64,000 bases of DNA. Source: Bacteriovorax sp. MedPE-SWde (lineage in GTDB: Bacteria; Bdellovibrionota; Bacteriovoracia; Bacteriovoracales; Bacteriovoracaceae). Under the pieces are notes generated by a model that was not told where the DNA came from, searched no databases, and was given only the letters and a program-made list of their open reading frames with translations. Shown here piece by piece: positions 26,443 to 35,167 of this stretch. Numbering within the stretch: position 1 is the first letter of the stretch; each line of letters opens with the position of its first letter. Both the position numbers and the translations under genes were made by a program. Location: NCBI GenBank assembly GCA_001874305.1, contig MPCU01000004.1:124001-188000 (forward strand). The letters run 5' to 3'.

Positions 26443-27345
26443 TTAAATTGATGAGAAGCCACGTCGAGCTGATCTCTTTGAGTTTTCAGGAAACAGGATT
26501 AAATACTCGTCCCTAGCAATATAACCAAGGTGGTCTCTAACTAGTTTTTTTTGATAGCGAGAGTTGGATCTCGTTAGTTCAAGCTCTTCCATTAACGCAA
26601 TATTTTCAGTTTTTAATATTTGTAGCTCGTAAGACTTTTGATCTAGTGCTGACTTCTTATCATAGTATTCAACAACTCCACCTTCAGAGAAGATAAGTCT
26701 TACAAGAAGAAATGCACAGAAGGCCCAAGTTCCCTTTACGGCCCAAGCTGTTAAACCAGCACCTTTTTGACTCTTAGTCTTTACTGTTCTCTTGGCCTTC
26801 ATTGCCGCACGAGCTGGTGCCTTAACAGGAGAAGTTTCAGAGTACGAAACATTAGCAGGTGCCGTTGTTCTCTTTCTAATTGGTTCATTTAACTCAATTT
26901 TATCTGGATCTGTAACTTGTCTTCTTCTTGGAGCTGTTGGAGCTGCAGTACCTGGTGTTGGTACTCTTGGTGGAACCTCTTTAGCTCCCCCCGATCTTCT
27001 TGCTCGCATTTTATTTATTAGTGATTGTTGTGCTTCTTGATCTGCAGCACTCAGTCCCTGTGAAGATTGTGCTCTTCGAGTTGGACGTGGAGGAGCAACT
27101 GATTCAGGAGCTGATCGACCAGGCATACCTGAACTTCTTAACTTATCTGCTAAAGATTTCTTAGGTTGGACTTGTTGACGAGGTTGTCTTTGAGGGGCCG
27201 ATGCTCCCGCTTGCCTCTTCGCCATTTTTGCACGATTTCTTTCAATCGCTTTCTTTAACTTTTCATCTTCGCTAGCTGCGCCAGCTGATGCAGATTGAGC
27301 TCTACCGCTTCCACGGGCCGCTTTTCTGTCAAAAGAGAATTGCAA
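26443..27345 (-). CDS. FtsB/DivIC-like septum protein with long basic N-terminal tail
   Basis: The 300-residue protein has a C-terminal FtsB/DivIC architecture: one membrane helix (about 198-218), a coiled coil (about 226-260) and the VRDHLGYIARDEYLILFPE tail. FtsB links divisome proteins in the inner membrane. Uniquely, about 190 residues rich in Ala, Arg, Pro, Gln and Ser precede the helix, probably disordered and cytoplasmic; typical FtsB is about 100 residues. The start codon is TTG, with AGGA 7 nt upstream. Base composition in the tail is richer in G+C than its neighbours. Divisome role is inference. Confidence 0.75.
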   Translation of the reverse strand: MQFSFDRKAARGSGRAQSASAGAASEDEKLKKAIERNRAKMAKRQAGASAPQRQPRQQVQPKKSLADKLRSSGMPGRSAPESVAPPRPTRRAQSSQGLSAADQEAQQSLINKMRARRSGGAKEVPPRVPTPGTAAPTAPRRRQVTDPDKIELNEPIRKRTTAPANVSYSETSPVKAPARAAMKAKRTVKTKSQKGAGLTAWAVKGTWAFCAFLLVRLIFSEGGVVEYYDKKSALDQKSYELQILKTENIALMEELELTRSNSRYQKKLVRDHLGYIARDEYLILFPENSKRSARRGFSSI

Positions 27346-27425
27346 TGTAACATCCTGTTGTTAAAAATTTGTAAAAACATCCTGTTTTTAACTATTTTAT
27401 CTTATTTTGAATTTTCTTCAACTAA

Positions 27426-28277
27426 CTAATTCAACATCTTAGTATTTTGTGCCAACTTTCTTTCAATCAAAAGCCAAAACTTTCTAACTGCTGCCAACTC
27501 TTTTAAGAATAATACCTCTGTTAAACTGAGCTCACAAAGAAGAATACTATCATCTGAGATTTCTCCTTCTTCAAAAAGTCTCATTAACTCAGTAAGAATT
27601 GGATGAGAAGTATCCGAACTTTTTAAGACAAATTGCTTCTCACTAATAACGATTTCACTAATCGGAATATACTGCTTAAAGTGATCTTTAAGGCGATTAA
27701 AACGAAGACATGAAACGACCACATCCCCTATTGGACCTAGCTTTAGACGTTCACCTGCACCACTTAATTTATGACTTTTGAAGTTGATTCTAAATCCATC
27801 TTCTGTCTTTCCATACCACCAACTAAACCCTGGATCACTGATATTACAAAGGAGATCTTCCTCTATTGGATACCTCTTATTAAAGAGCTGATCATAAACG
27901 ATTTCGGCCTGGTCAATCGACTGGAACTCTTGAAATAGGATTGAATCAAGATCACTCTCATCTACTTTTAAATGACGAAGAGAGCTCTGGTCACCCATTG
28001 TAATTGTGTCAAAAGTATCTTCAATAGAGTCCGTAACTATTCCTCTAAGTGAGAAAGTTGTTCCACTTTTACAAATATTGTAAACAATGCCTGGGGCATT
28101 AGGATAATCAAGGGCTTCTTCATTGAGGTCAGAATCTAGCAAGTCATCTACTTGCTCAGCATCTATATTATCTTCAGGAGCTAGAAAAAACTCCCTCTCG
28201 AATTCACTGTCAGAAAGCGTATCTACTAGACGCGCCGTTTCTTGAGCTAAAAAATCAAATTCTCCACTCGTATGCAT
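27426..28277 (-). CDS. Acidic cytoplasmic protein, function unknown
   Basis: The 283-residue acidic protein has no recognised motif. Its C-terminal half has strand-like segments (DGFRINFKSHKL, GPIGDVVVSCLRF, EIVISEKQFVL), loosely like a PilZ-type barrel, but the RxxxR signature is absent, so I do not assign it. The ATG at 28277 has a strong GGAGGGG upstream; an in-frame upstream extension lacks one. It is divergent from DoxX. Confidence 0.6.
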   Translation of the reverse strand: MHTSGEFDFLAQETARLVDTLSDSEFEREFFLAPEDNIDAEQVDDLLDSDLNEEALDYPNAPGIVYNICKSGTTFSLRGIVTDSIEDTFDTITMGDQSSLRHLKVDESDLDSILFQEFQSIDQAEIVYDQLFNKRYPIEEDLLCNISDPGFSWWYGKTEDGFRINFKSHKLSGAGERLKLGPIGDVVVSCLRFNRLKDHFKQYIPISEIVISEKQFVLKSSDTSHPILTELMRLFEEGEISDDSILLCELSLTEVLFLKELAAVRKFWLLIERKLAQNTKMLN

Positions 28278-28399
28278 AATTACCCCTCCATAGGTAAAAA
28301 ACAAACATATTAAAATTGTAGGTCTTTTAGACACAGGTTGGCAAGTCTTCAGAATTTATAATAGAATCTTTAAAAGTATAATCAACCTAAGGAGAAACC

Positions 28400-28774
28400 A
28401 TGGCAGGTTTAACAGTAGATCTCGGAGTTTTAGTTTTAAGAATTGGTGTCGGATTAATGATGATTTTTCCACACGGCTGGGGAAAGCTTGTTGGCTTTGG
28501 CTCAAGAATGTCGACATTTCCAGATCCACTAGGGATTGGTTCAACTGCATCATTAACAGGAACAGTATTCACTGAAGTATTTTGCCAAGTTCTCATTATT
28601 CTTGGAATTAAAACAAGACTTGCAAGTATTCCAGTTATATTCACAATGATTGTTGCGGCCTTTATGGTACACGGACAAGATCCATGGAAAGTAAAAGAGA
28701 AAGCTGTTCTATACGGACTTGTCTACGTAGTCCTCTTTATCACTAATGGTGGTAAGTTTTCTGTAAAGAATTAA
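28400..28774 (+). CDS. DoxX family membrane protein
   Basis: The 124-residue protein has four hydrophobic helices and the DoxX pattern: VLRIGVGLMMIFPHGWGKL, then TEVFCQVLIILGIKTRLAS and a last helix LYGLVYVVLFITNGG. DoxX-type proteins are inner-membrane, some linked to quinone or thiosulfate redox, but this branch is unassigned. An AAGGAG lies before the ATG. The E2-like gene starts one base after its stop, so the two form an operon. Confidence 0.88.
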   Translation: MAGLTVDLGVLVLRIGVGLMMIFPHGWGKLVGFGSRMSTFPDPLGIGSTASLTGTVFTEVFCQVLIILGIKTRLASIPVIFTMIVAAFMVHGQDPWKVKEKAVLYGLVYVVLFITNGGKFSVKN

Positions 28775-28775
28775 T

Positions 28776-29603
28776 ATGATCCTTGAAAAGCATCTCAATT
28801 TAAAAAAAGTTAAGAAGCTTTCTACTTGGAGAAGGGTTGCGATTTCTTCTTGGAAGAGACCTCGTGACCCTCAAACATATGGCATTCTAAAGTTCCCTTC
28901 AGGGCCTATGAATGATGCCATAAAAGAATTTCGAGACAAGACAGGTAAGAAGTTAACAACGACCCACTTTGTCGCTAAAGCACTTGCGACAGCAATTGAG
29001 AGAAACCCAGAAATAAATTGCCTTGTACGAGGATCAACTCTCTACCAAAGAGAGAGTGTTGATATCTTTATGCAAGTCTCTCTTGATGAAGCGGGAAGAG
29101 ATTTATCAGGGCTAGTTATTAGAGATGCTCCTAAGAAGTCTCTTGAAGAAATTATTGAACAAGTCTCTAAGGATGCTAAGAACTTAAGGGATGGTAAGGA
29201 TAAAACCTTTAAGAAAGTAAAAAAGAGTATCATGACAACACCTCTCTTCGCGATGAGGTTTATCATTGGTGCATTAGATACTCTCTTATATCGCTTTAAT
29301 ATTTGGAGCCCACTTATGGGCGTTCAAAAAGATCCATTTGCAAGTGCTATGATTAGTAACGTTAGCCAATTTGGTATTGAGCACGGTTTTGTTCCCATTC
29401 CAGCAATTTCCCACGTTCCAATAATCTTTGCAATCTTTCAAGCAAAGGACGAGGCGGTTGTTATCAATGGTGAAGTTAAAGTTCAAAATACTCTTTCTAT
29501 TGGCGTTACTCTTGATCATAGGGTTATTGATGGCGTCTATGCTGGAAAGATAACTAAGGTTCTTAGAGAGATCTTTGAAAATCCCAATATAATCTTAAAC
29601 TAA
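28776..29603 (+). CDS. 2-oxoacid dehydrogenase E2-type acyltransferase domain protein
   Basis: The 275-residue protein has the E2 catalytic (CAT-like) domain with the DHRVIDGVYAG motif (usual active-site H-x3-D-G) near the C-terminus. It lacks the N-terminal lipoyl and E1/E3-binding domains of standard E2 enzymes. It would therefore be an isolated acyltransferase or trimeric CAT-like enzyme; the acyl donor and acceptor are not indicated. It follows the DoxX gene by one base, and a terminator lies 5 nt after its stop. Confidence 0.82.
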   Translation: MILEKHLNLKKVKKLSTWRRVAISSWKRPRDPQTYGILKFPSGPMNDAIKEFRDKTGKKLTTTHFVAKALATAIERNPEINCLVRGSTLYQRESVDIFMQVSLDEAGRDLSGLVIRDAPKKSLEEIIEQVSKDAKNLRDGKDKTFKKVKKSIMTTPLFAMRFIIGALDTLLYRFNIWSPLMGVQKDPFASAMISNVSQFGIEHGFVPIPAISHVPIIFAIFQAKDEAVVINGEVKVQNTLSIGVTLDHRVIDGVYAGKITKVLREIFENPNIILN

Positions 29604-29607
29604 AGAG

Positions 29608-29640
29608 ACAGGGCCAACTTCGTTAGCCCTGCTATTTTTA
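29608..29640 (+). terminator. Terminator after the E2-type gene
   Basis: CAGGGCCAAC and GTTAGCCCTG form a stem with one mismatch and a TTC loop, followed by CTATTTTTA. On the plus strand it ends the DoxX/E2 transcript; on the minus strand it overlaps the end of the metal-operon gene. Confidence 0.65.
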
Positions 29641-29988
29641 ATTACCTGTAAAGTTTGCTGCTATAAATTTTCCAGATAGCTTTAAAAAGATATAAAGCTT
29701 CTTTCCTTTTACACCTTTCTCATTAGTGAAAGTAACAACCCATTCCGTTTTTCCAGAAAATTTCTTCTTCACTGAATCTACGTGAACCGCACTACTCCAA
29801 GAAGAGTCTAGCTTTTTTAGTTTTATCAGCCTTTTAATTTCCTTCTTTCCAATTTCAATAGTTTTAACTTTTGAAATCTTCTTTTCTCCATGAGAGTGAC
29901 TATGACCACCATGAGAGTGACTATGCCCCTTTCCTGCAAAAGCAGAAACAGACAGTAATGTTATAGCAATTAATAATATTTTCTTCAT
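29638..29988 (-). CDS. His-rich periplasmic protein (DUF6488-like)
   Basis: The 116-residue exported protein has a signal peptide (MKKILLIAITLLSVSAFA) followed immediately by a His/Gly cluster with two SHSHG-type repeats, a likely metal-binding tail. A mixed strand domain follows with WVVTFTNEKGVKGKKLYIF, recalling the DUF6488 family. It starts 9 nt after HupE with a GGAGAT Shine-Dalgarno. The His cluster and HupE suggest nickel, cobalt or zinc handling. Confidence 0.75.
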   Translation of the reverse strand: MKKILLIAITLLSVSAFAGKGHSHSHGGHSHSHGEKKISKVKTIEIGKKEIKRLIKLKKLDSSWSSAVHVDSVKKKFSGKTEWVVTFTNEKGVKGKKLYIFLKLSGKFIAANFTGN

Positions 29989-29997
29989 TTTATCTCC

Positions 29998-30777
29998 TTA
30001 TAAACTATCGTGTTTGTGAGTTCTATCCCTTTTAGCTTTCTCGATTTTCATGTGATGATGAATATGATTATCTTCACTAAAACCAAATTCGTCAGGGTCT
30101 GAACTATGTAAATAACCATGTAACTGCATCAAGAGTAATAGAAAACCAGCAAGAACAAGTCCATCATTTAATACTTTAGAAAGATTCTTAAATAGCTTTA
30201 GCTTTCTTAATTCCTTCATAACGAATAACATCACAACGAGAGCAGCAATTTGACCTAGTTCAACACCAACATTAAAAGAAATAATTCTCATTAACATTTC
30301 TTGGCCCTTTTCTCCTAGAGGCAACTGTTGAAGTCTAGTAGAAAGTCCAAAACCATGTATAAGTCCAAAAATAAGAACCATTAACAAGAGGTTTGGTGAT
30401 TTCTCTAAACCTAAGTAGCTCTTGAACCTGTTGTTATTATCGAAACCTTTATAACAAACACTTAAAGCGATCACTGCGTCCACTAGCCAGTAGTTTGCAG
30501 TTATCCCCATAAAAGTCGCAAATATCAATGTAATACTATGACCAAGAGTAAAGACACTGATGAATTTAACAATATCTTTAAATGTCGTTAAAAAGAAGAT
30601 CACACCAAATAGGAATAGCAAGTGATCGTAACCTGTTATCATATGCTCAGCACCTAGCCAGATATACTTTAAATATCCACCTTCAATCATTGCACGCTTT
30701 GCATCTTCACTGATTCCATGTGCCAGTGTAGGCACAGAAAAAACCAATGGTAATATACTTAGAATAATTTTATTCAT
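29998..30777 (-). CDS. HupE/UreJ family metal transporter
   Basis: The 259-residue membrane protein has a signal-like N-terminus beginning with HGISEDAKR after cleavage, the GAEHMITGYDHLLFLFGVIFF motif, TLGHSITLIFATF and GLIHGFGLST, all characteristic of HupE/UreJ. The family is associated with nickel and cobalt permeases. The C-terminal tail is His-rich (DNHIHHHMKIEKAKR). It lies in an operon with two His-rich proteins. Confidence 0.9.
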   Translation of the reverse strand: MNKIILSILPLVFSVPTLAHGISEDAKRAMIEGGYLKYIWLGAEHMITGYDHLLFLFGVIFFLTTFKDIVKFISVFTLGHSITLIFATFMGITANYWLVDAVIALSVCYKGFDNNNRFKSYLGLEKSPNLLLMVLIFGLIHGFGLSTRLQQLPLGEKGQEMLMRIISFNVGVELGQIAALVVMLFVMKELRKLKLFKNLSKVLNDGLVLAGFLLLLMQLHGYLHSSDPDEFGFSEDNHIHHHMKIEKAKRDRTHKHDSL

Positions 30778-30825
30778 AAATTCTCCATTTTTCTTTTGAA
30801 TTAATTTTTGTTCTCAATAAATCAG

Positions 30826-31203
30826 TTAAGAAATCGGAGGGCGAAAGATCCCCATAGGGTGAGGATTAGAAACAAAGCTTCTATCAAACATAATTTGAAG
30901 AGAACCTTGAGAGAAAATTTTAGTATAGAAATCTAAAGGACGTTGAGCTAATTTAACATCACTCTGTATTGAAGAAGTATGCTCATGTTCATGCTCGTGC
31001 TCTTCTTCGTCTTCTCCATGCTTATGAGTATGGGCATGGTCAGTAGAAGAATCATCAATATTATCGTGGATAGAAGTATTAAACTCTGCAAATTCTCCTA
31101 AATGAATATCAAGACCATCCGTTAATTCACTCATCACTGATGGGTTCCCCAAAAGGCCTATAGCAATAAATGAATATATGAGACTAGTAATAAGTTGCTT
31201 CAT
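30826..31203 (-). CDS. Small His/Glu-rich exported protein
   Basis: The 125-residue protein begins with a hydrophobic signal-like segment and has a central His/Glu/Asp cluster (DHAHTHKHGEDEEE, then a repeated E-H pattern) that should bind divalent metal. A short C-terminal region (LKLAQRPL-like, then MFDRSFVSNPHPMG) follows. No family is recognised. It is the first gene of the three-gene metal operon; its upstream region has a 7-bp inverted repeat. Confidence 0.7.
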   Translation of the reverse strand: MKQLITSLIYSFIAIGLLGNPSVMSELTDGLDIHLGEFAEFNTSIHDNIDDSSTDHAHTHKHGEDEEEHEHEHEHTSSIQSDVKLAQRPLDFYTKIFSQGSLQIMFDRSFVSNPHPMGIFRPPIS

Positions 31204-31239
31204 TAAGGTTAAGCATACTTCTTATTTTTAAGGTACGCG

Positions 31240-31264
31240 AGTCCTTTTCGAGAATTCAAGGACT
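31240..31264. repeat. Inverted repeat in front of the metal operon
   Basis: AGTCCTT (31240-31246) and AAGGACT (31258-31264) are perfect inverted repeats with an 11-nt spacer. They lie 37-61 bp upstream of the His-rich gene, where its promoter should be. This spacing fits a dimeric metalloregulator operator, but a transcribed hairpin is also possible. Confidence 0.45.
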
Positions 31265-31269
31265 TAGAT

Positions 31270-31294
31270 ATAAAAAAGCCCCTAGAAGGGGCCT
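31270..31294 (-). terminator. Terminator after the small anchor protein gene
   Basis: On the minus strand GCCCCT, TCT and AGGGGC pair over 6 bp and are followed by TTTTTTA. The hairpin lies 11 nt beyond the stop at 31305, ending the envelope cluster before the metal operon promoter. Confidence 0.75.
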
Positions 31295-31304
31295 CTCTAT
31301 TGAT

Positions 31305-31526
31305 TTATTGTAATTTTTTAGCGCCTTCTTGGATGGCGTCTTTACCATCCTTGAAAGCTTTCTTCACTTTAGAACCCATATCCTGCCCCACAGCACTCTT
31401 CACTTTTTGAGTGAATGACTTAGGAGCAAATGGAGAAACTTCACGAACTAAATCTCTACCGCCATCCCAATGAGATGCTGCGACAAAACCAACTAGAAAA
31501 AATACTACATAAAGAATTTTACTCAT
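31305..31526 (-). CDS. Small membrane-anchored protein, function unknown
   Basis: The 73-residue protein has an N-terminal hydrophobic segment (SKILYVVFFLVGFVAASHW) and a basic, amphipathic C-terminal half (KVKSAVGQDMGSKVKKAFKDGK). It is last in the LpoB/LPP20 envelope gene run, 9 nt after the COG3014 gene, and is followed by a terminator. No family is recognised. Confidence 0.6.
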   Translation of the reverse strand: MSKILYVVFFLVGFVAASHWDGGRDLVREVSPFAPKSFTQKVKSAVGQDMGSKVKKAFKDGKDAIQEGAKKLQ

Positions 31527-31535
31527 ATCAATACC

Positions 31536-33110
31536 CTAGTAAGTTCTAAACTTCACAAGAGATGTTTTCTTAGCATCTACATTTAAAGTTCCAAGCTGCT
31601 TTTCACTATCTTTCTTCCCATTATTTTCAACAAGGAATACATCATACTGACCAGCCGGTAGTTTTAAAGAAGTAAGTCTAAAATTATGTGGAAGTGTTGA
31701 CCATACTCTAAGGTCAGCTTTTTCACTCATCTCAATCCCTTTATTAGCAGCTGCATATGAAGCAGATGCTAGAGTCATTGCAATGAAATCACCCTTACTC
31801 TTGTTACTTTCATAGATCATATACGATGTAGCTAAAGCAGCAACATGCTTAACAGCAACTCTTGCTCCAACTTTTGCATATAGACCTAGAACGTCTTCAC
31901 TAAGAGTCATTGTAGCAAGATTAGAAAGTGGGTTCACAACCGCAAATCCTTTCTCTGCAACAACTTTACCTTTACTCTTTACAAGGATCTTATGTTCACC
32001 TGTTACTGGCTCATAAGGAATCTCAGGCATTTCAAAGTAAATTTTTGGAATTGAATCCTTTCCAGCTTTTAACACCTTTCCAGCGAATCCCATGAATCCA
32101 CTTGCATTAGTAACACTTGCTGGAATTGAATCAGTAGGAATTGGAAATTCAAACTTTTTAACCTTCTTAGGAGTTACAAAACCATTTTCAATAAGAACGA
32201 ATACATTCGATTTCTTACCTTTTTTAAGTGCCTTAACTTTATCTGCAAGATACGTATCTAGACTCTTATAGAATCTCGTCTTTGCAACATAGTTAAGTTC
32301 AACTTTCTTCTTACTCATATTTGGAAGCTTCTTGAAGTCTGACTTAAACTTCTTACTCTTCTTATTATAAGTTTCAAGGATATTGAAGTTTCTAAAAAGA
32401 ACCTTTCTCGCTTCTCTATAAAGGTTTAATGCAACCTTATCATCGTGACGAGTTCCCATCTGCTCATGAATAAATGCTCCAAAAACTTTTGCAAGAAGAT
32501 CATCTTTATAAGTAACTTGGCCACCACTTGTTGACTTGTAGTTATCAAGAAGAGAGTTCCACTCAATAAGAACATTCTTAGAACCACTTAAGTGAAAACG
32601 TCTTTGCTTTGCAGTAAGTTTTTTAGCAGGAATAGTTTTCTTATTAACTTTCTCACCCTTCTCATTCTTAGTAACGATGTCATATTGCTCATAGTTACCT
32701 GTATAATAAAGAGCATAGTGATTAAGTACTTGGTAAAATCTAATCATAGATCTTTCGTACTTTTCACCATAGTAGTTATCAAGGTTACTATTTCCAACAG
32801 CTGACTTTAATTTCTTAGAGATACTTACTGTGAATAACTTGTCGCTTAACTCTTTTGCTTTATCAAAAGTCTTTAGTGACTGATAGTAGTTCCCATTGAG
32901 ATGTTGAATCATCCCAGTTTCGAGATACTTTAAAAGTCGAGATTCTTTCTCTGGAAAGAACTTATCACTTTTAACAAATTGTTCAGCATCAGAAAGCTTT
33001 TGAGACTTAACAAGACCTCTTAGTTTCTCATGCGACTTACGGCTATTAGTAGCACAACTAAATAGAAGAGTTGATGCTAGTAATAAACCTACTATGTTAA
33101 ATTTCTTCAT
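31536..33110 (-). CDS. COG3014-type lipoprotein
   Basis: The 524-residue lipoprotein has a lipobox (LLFSC), an N-terminal helical, TPR-like region (HLNGNYYQSLKTFDKAKEL) and a long mixed region. The layout resembles the COG3014 family of uncharacterised lipoproteins, which commonly sit beside LpoB- and LPP20-type genes. The ATG at 33110 is used; an in-frame TTG at 33119 lies within the upstream gene's end. It starts 2 nt after the LpoB-like gene, implying co-translation. Confidence 0.82.
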   Translation of the reverse strand: MKKFNIVGLLLASTLLFSCATNSRKSHEKLRGLVKSQKLSDAEQFVKSDKFFPEKESRLLKYLETGMIQHLNGNYYQSLKTFDKAKELSDKLFTVSISKKLKSAVGNSNLDNYYGEKYERSMIRFYQVLNHYALYYTGNYEQYDIVTKNEKGEKVNKKTIPAKKLTAKQRRFHLSGSKNVLIEWNSLLDNYKSTSGGQVTYKDDLLAKVFGAFIHEQMGTRHDDKVALNLYREARKVLFRNFNILETYNKKSKKFKSDFKKLPNMSKKKVELNYVAKTRFYKSLDTYLADKVKALKKGKKSNVFVLIENGFVTPKKVKKFEFPIPTDSIPASVTNASGFMGFAGKVLKAGKDSIPKIYFEMPEIPYEPVTGEHKILVKSKGKVVAEKGFAVVNPLSNLATMTLSEDVLGLYAKVGARVAVKHVAALATSYMIYESNKSKGDFIAMTLASASYAAANKGIEMSEKADLRVWSTLPHNFRLTSLKLPAGQYDVFLVENNGKKDSEKQLGTLNVDAKKTSLVKFRTY

Positions 33111-33112
33111 TT

Positions 33113-33727
33113 TTACCAACCTGATCCACTTTGCTCAGAGTACTTTTGTACCTTTGCTCTAGTTCTTAATACTTCAATCGCTGTTTCAAGATTAGTCATT
33201 CTAATATTTACAGAGTATTGCTTAATTGTTTTTCCACCACGTGATCTTGGTTGCATTCTAACTGAACCAAAAACAAGTAAGTCAGCACCTGCTTGTTTTC
33301 CAATCATTTTTGCTTGGCGAGGATCTACCATACCGTCATTTTGGTATTGAATTTCCTTTAACAGTTTGTCTCTAGCTTCCTGATCGATAAGAATGAACTC
33401 ACCTGAAGATGAGAATTCATTTAGAAGCTCATCATTAATATCTCTAATTGGAAAATATGGCTCAGAAGTTTCATTCTGTACTTCTGCAATAAAAATCTTA
33501 GGTCTCTTTCCAGACTTTGCCAGGTATCTTTGAAACCCTTTGTGTCCTTCAATTTTCTTTAAAATTTGCCCTACTACTGTCTCAGTATCTCTATCGATCC
33601 ACTTATCAGTAATCTCCATTGCTAACTCATCGCCTTCGTTAGCTCCTACTCTTTTAGCTTTAAAACTTGAACAGCTTGTTAGTCCAAGTGCAAACAACAT
33701 TGTCATTACAAGAGAAATTCTCTTCAT
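33113..33727 (-). CDS. LpoB-like lipoprotein (CsgG-related fold)
   Basis: The 204-residue lipoprotein has a lipobox (LTSC) and an LpoB/CsgG-like domain: KIFIAEVQNETSEPY, an IDQEARDKLLKE helix, and GADLLVFGSVRMQPRS. LpoB activates penicillin-binding protein PBP1B from the outer membrane; here such a role is inferred from the fold and cluster. Two ATGs are adjacent (33730, 33727); the second has the better spacing to AAGGAG. Followed directly by the COG3014-type gene. Confidence 0.85.
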   Translation of the reverse strand: MKRISLVMTMLFALGLTSCSSFKAKRVGANEGDELAMEITDKWIDRDTETVVGQILKKIEGHKGFQRYLAKSGKRPKIFIAEVQNETSEPYFPIRDINDELLNEFSSSGEFILIDQEARDKLLKEIQYQNDGMVDPRQAKMIGKQAGADLLVFGSVRMQPRSRGGKTIKQYSVNIRMTNLETAIEVLRTRAKVQKYSEQSGSGW

Positions 33728-33744
33728 CATTAACTCCTTTTAAG

Positions 33745-34671
33745 TTATTCGATATTAAGTTTATCAATATTCGTTTTAATATATTCTTTTACTTTTGGTA
33801 GCGCCTTGGCCATTGCTTGAGAATAGTTCCTTCCCATTTCAATAACACTAAAGCTCATAGCTCCACTCTCCACTCTTTTCGCAGTAGAGGCCTTAATCTT
33901 TAGTAGAAATTTATACTTTTCAAAACCTTGTACTTTTAAGTATTGCTTCTCGGCCACATACTCACCTGTAACAATATGAGTTGATTTCTTATTTCTCACT
34001 CTACCACTAGAGGTCTTATAACCTTTTCGACTAAGTGCTTTTGATAGTGCTGCTTCTATATCCTTTGGCTCTTGTTCATCAAGATAGATATGTACAACCA
34101 TATTTGCTGAAGCTTCTTTCTTACCCTTGAAAACATCTTCATATGAAACAACAGATGGGACTTCCATACCTGTTAGAAACTCAACTCTCTTATTCAACTC
34201 TTCTCTCTTTATATAAAGAGGTTCAACTTTCATTTTTGATGAACTTGATGAGTCGGCCATAAGAACTTTCATCTTCTCATCTAGCTTCGAGATTTCTCTT
34301 CTAAATGATTTCGCTGCTTTTCTTTTATTCATTGCAGCTAAGGCATAATATCCAATCTTAGTCTCATGTGTTTTTTTGATTTCAACACCTTCTAGTGCTG
34401 CACTTGTAATCTCTTCAATCTCATCAGATGTCTTTTCATCCATTACAGAGTTATTTGAAGAAATAGATTCTTTAAATTTTGAGTTAATTTGAGTACTGAA
34501 AATTTTAGCGATGGCCAAACGAGCTGCTCTCTTTGCACGACTCAAGCTCTCGCCCTCACCTACGGCACATAGTTCACTCTTTCTACATCCTTTTGATGTG
34601 TTCTTTACCCACTTTGGATCTTTTGCATTGGCGACACTCGTAAGCATCAATAAAACTAAGAGATATTTCAT
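33745..34671 (-). CDS. LPP20-superfamily exported protein
   Basis: The 308-residue protein has a signal peptide (MKYLLVLLMLTSVANA, no lipobox) and an LPP20-like start: the segment GEGESLSRAKRAARLAIAKI recalls the G-x-G-x-S-x-x-x-A-x-x-A-A pattern of LPP20 proteins. A central coiled region (REISKLDEKMKVL) and a second domain follow. It is between the LpoB-like gene and a small exported gene, in one run. The role is unknown; LPP20 proteins are surface or flagellum-associated in several bacteria. Confidence 0.75.
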   Translation of the reverse strand: MKYLLVLLMLTSVANAKDPKWVKNTSKGCRKSELCAVGEGESLSRAKRAARLAIAKIFSTQINSKFKESISSNNSVMDEKTSDEIEEITSAALEGVEIKKTHETKIGYYALAAMNKRKAAKSFRREISKLDEKMKVLMADSSSSSKMKVEPLYIKREELNKRVEFLTGMEVPSVVSYEDVFKGKKEASANMVVHIYLDEQEPKDIEAALSKALSRKGYKTSSGRVRNKKSTHIVTGEYVAEKQYLKVQGFEKYKFLLKIKASTAKRVESGAMSFSVIEMGRNYSQAMAKALPKVKEYIKTNIDKLNIE

Positions 34672-34683
34672 TATTCTTCCTTC

Positions 34684-35148
34684 TTACATTAATGCGTCTA
34701 CGTCACACATAGGTTTTTGTTTCTTTACCGCTTTTTTAGCGTGTTTGTACTTAGCTAAATCATACTCGATATAAGGGCAATCTTCATCTTCAAGGTCATA
34801 CTTATTTCTTAATCTTTTTACTAATTTTGAAACAGTTTTTTGTTCATTTCTAAATTTATTGTAATCGCTATAATCGAAAGAGATACTTTCCTGCTCTCTT
34901 CCTTCACTATAATACTTCTTATATTTTTTCTTCATAAGAACAGATAACTTTTCACAGTTACAAACCCTTTGAAGTTTCTTACTTAATTTAGGTGTATTTG
35001 ACGCCGCTACGGCCGCGACTTGTTGAACAGGGACTTCACCTTCTTCAAGTAGTCCTTTCTTCTGTCTTTTATTTGGATCAACATACGTTGCTTGAGATAG
35101 TGCATTGAATGAGAAAATCAATGTCATAAATAATATGCAGCTTTTCAT
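34684..35148 (-). CDS. Small exported protein, function unknown
   Basis: The 154-residue product has a signal peptide (MKSCILFMTLIFSFNALSQA) and a Lys/Tyr-rich mature region with several cysteines (VCNCEKL, DEDCPY, PMCDVD). No family is recognised. It lies within the envelope run, between an LPP20-like protein and a terminator, and starts close to the next gene. Confidence 0.6.
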   Translation of the reverse strand: MKSCILFMTLIFSFNALSQATYVDPNKRQKKGLLEEGEVPVQQVAAVAASNTPKLSKKLQRVCNCEKLSVLMKKKYKKYYSEGREQESISFDYSDYNKFRNEQKTVSKLVKRLRNKYDLEDEDCPYIEYDLAKYKHAKKAVKKQKPMCDVDALM

Positions 35149-35167
35149 TAGTATTCCTTTACTAAGA

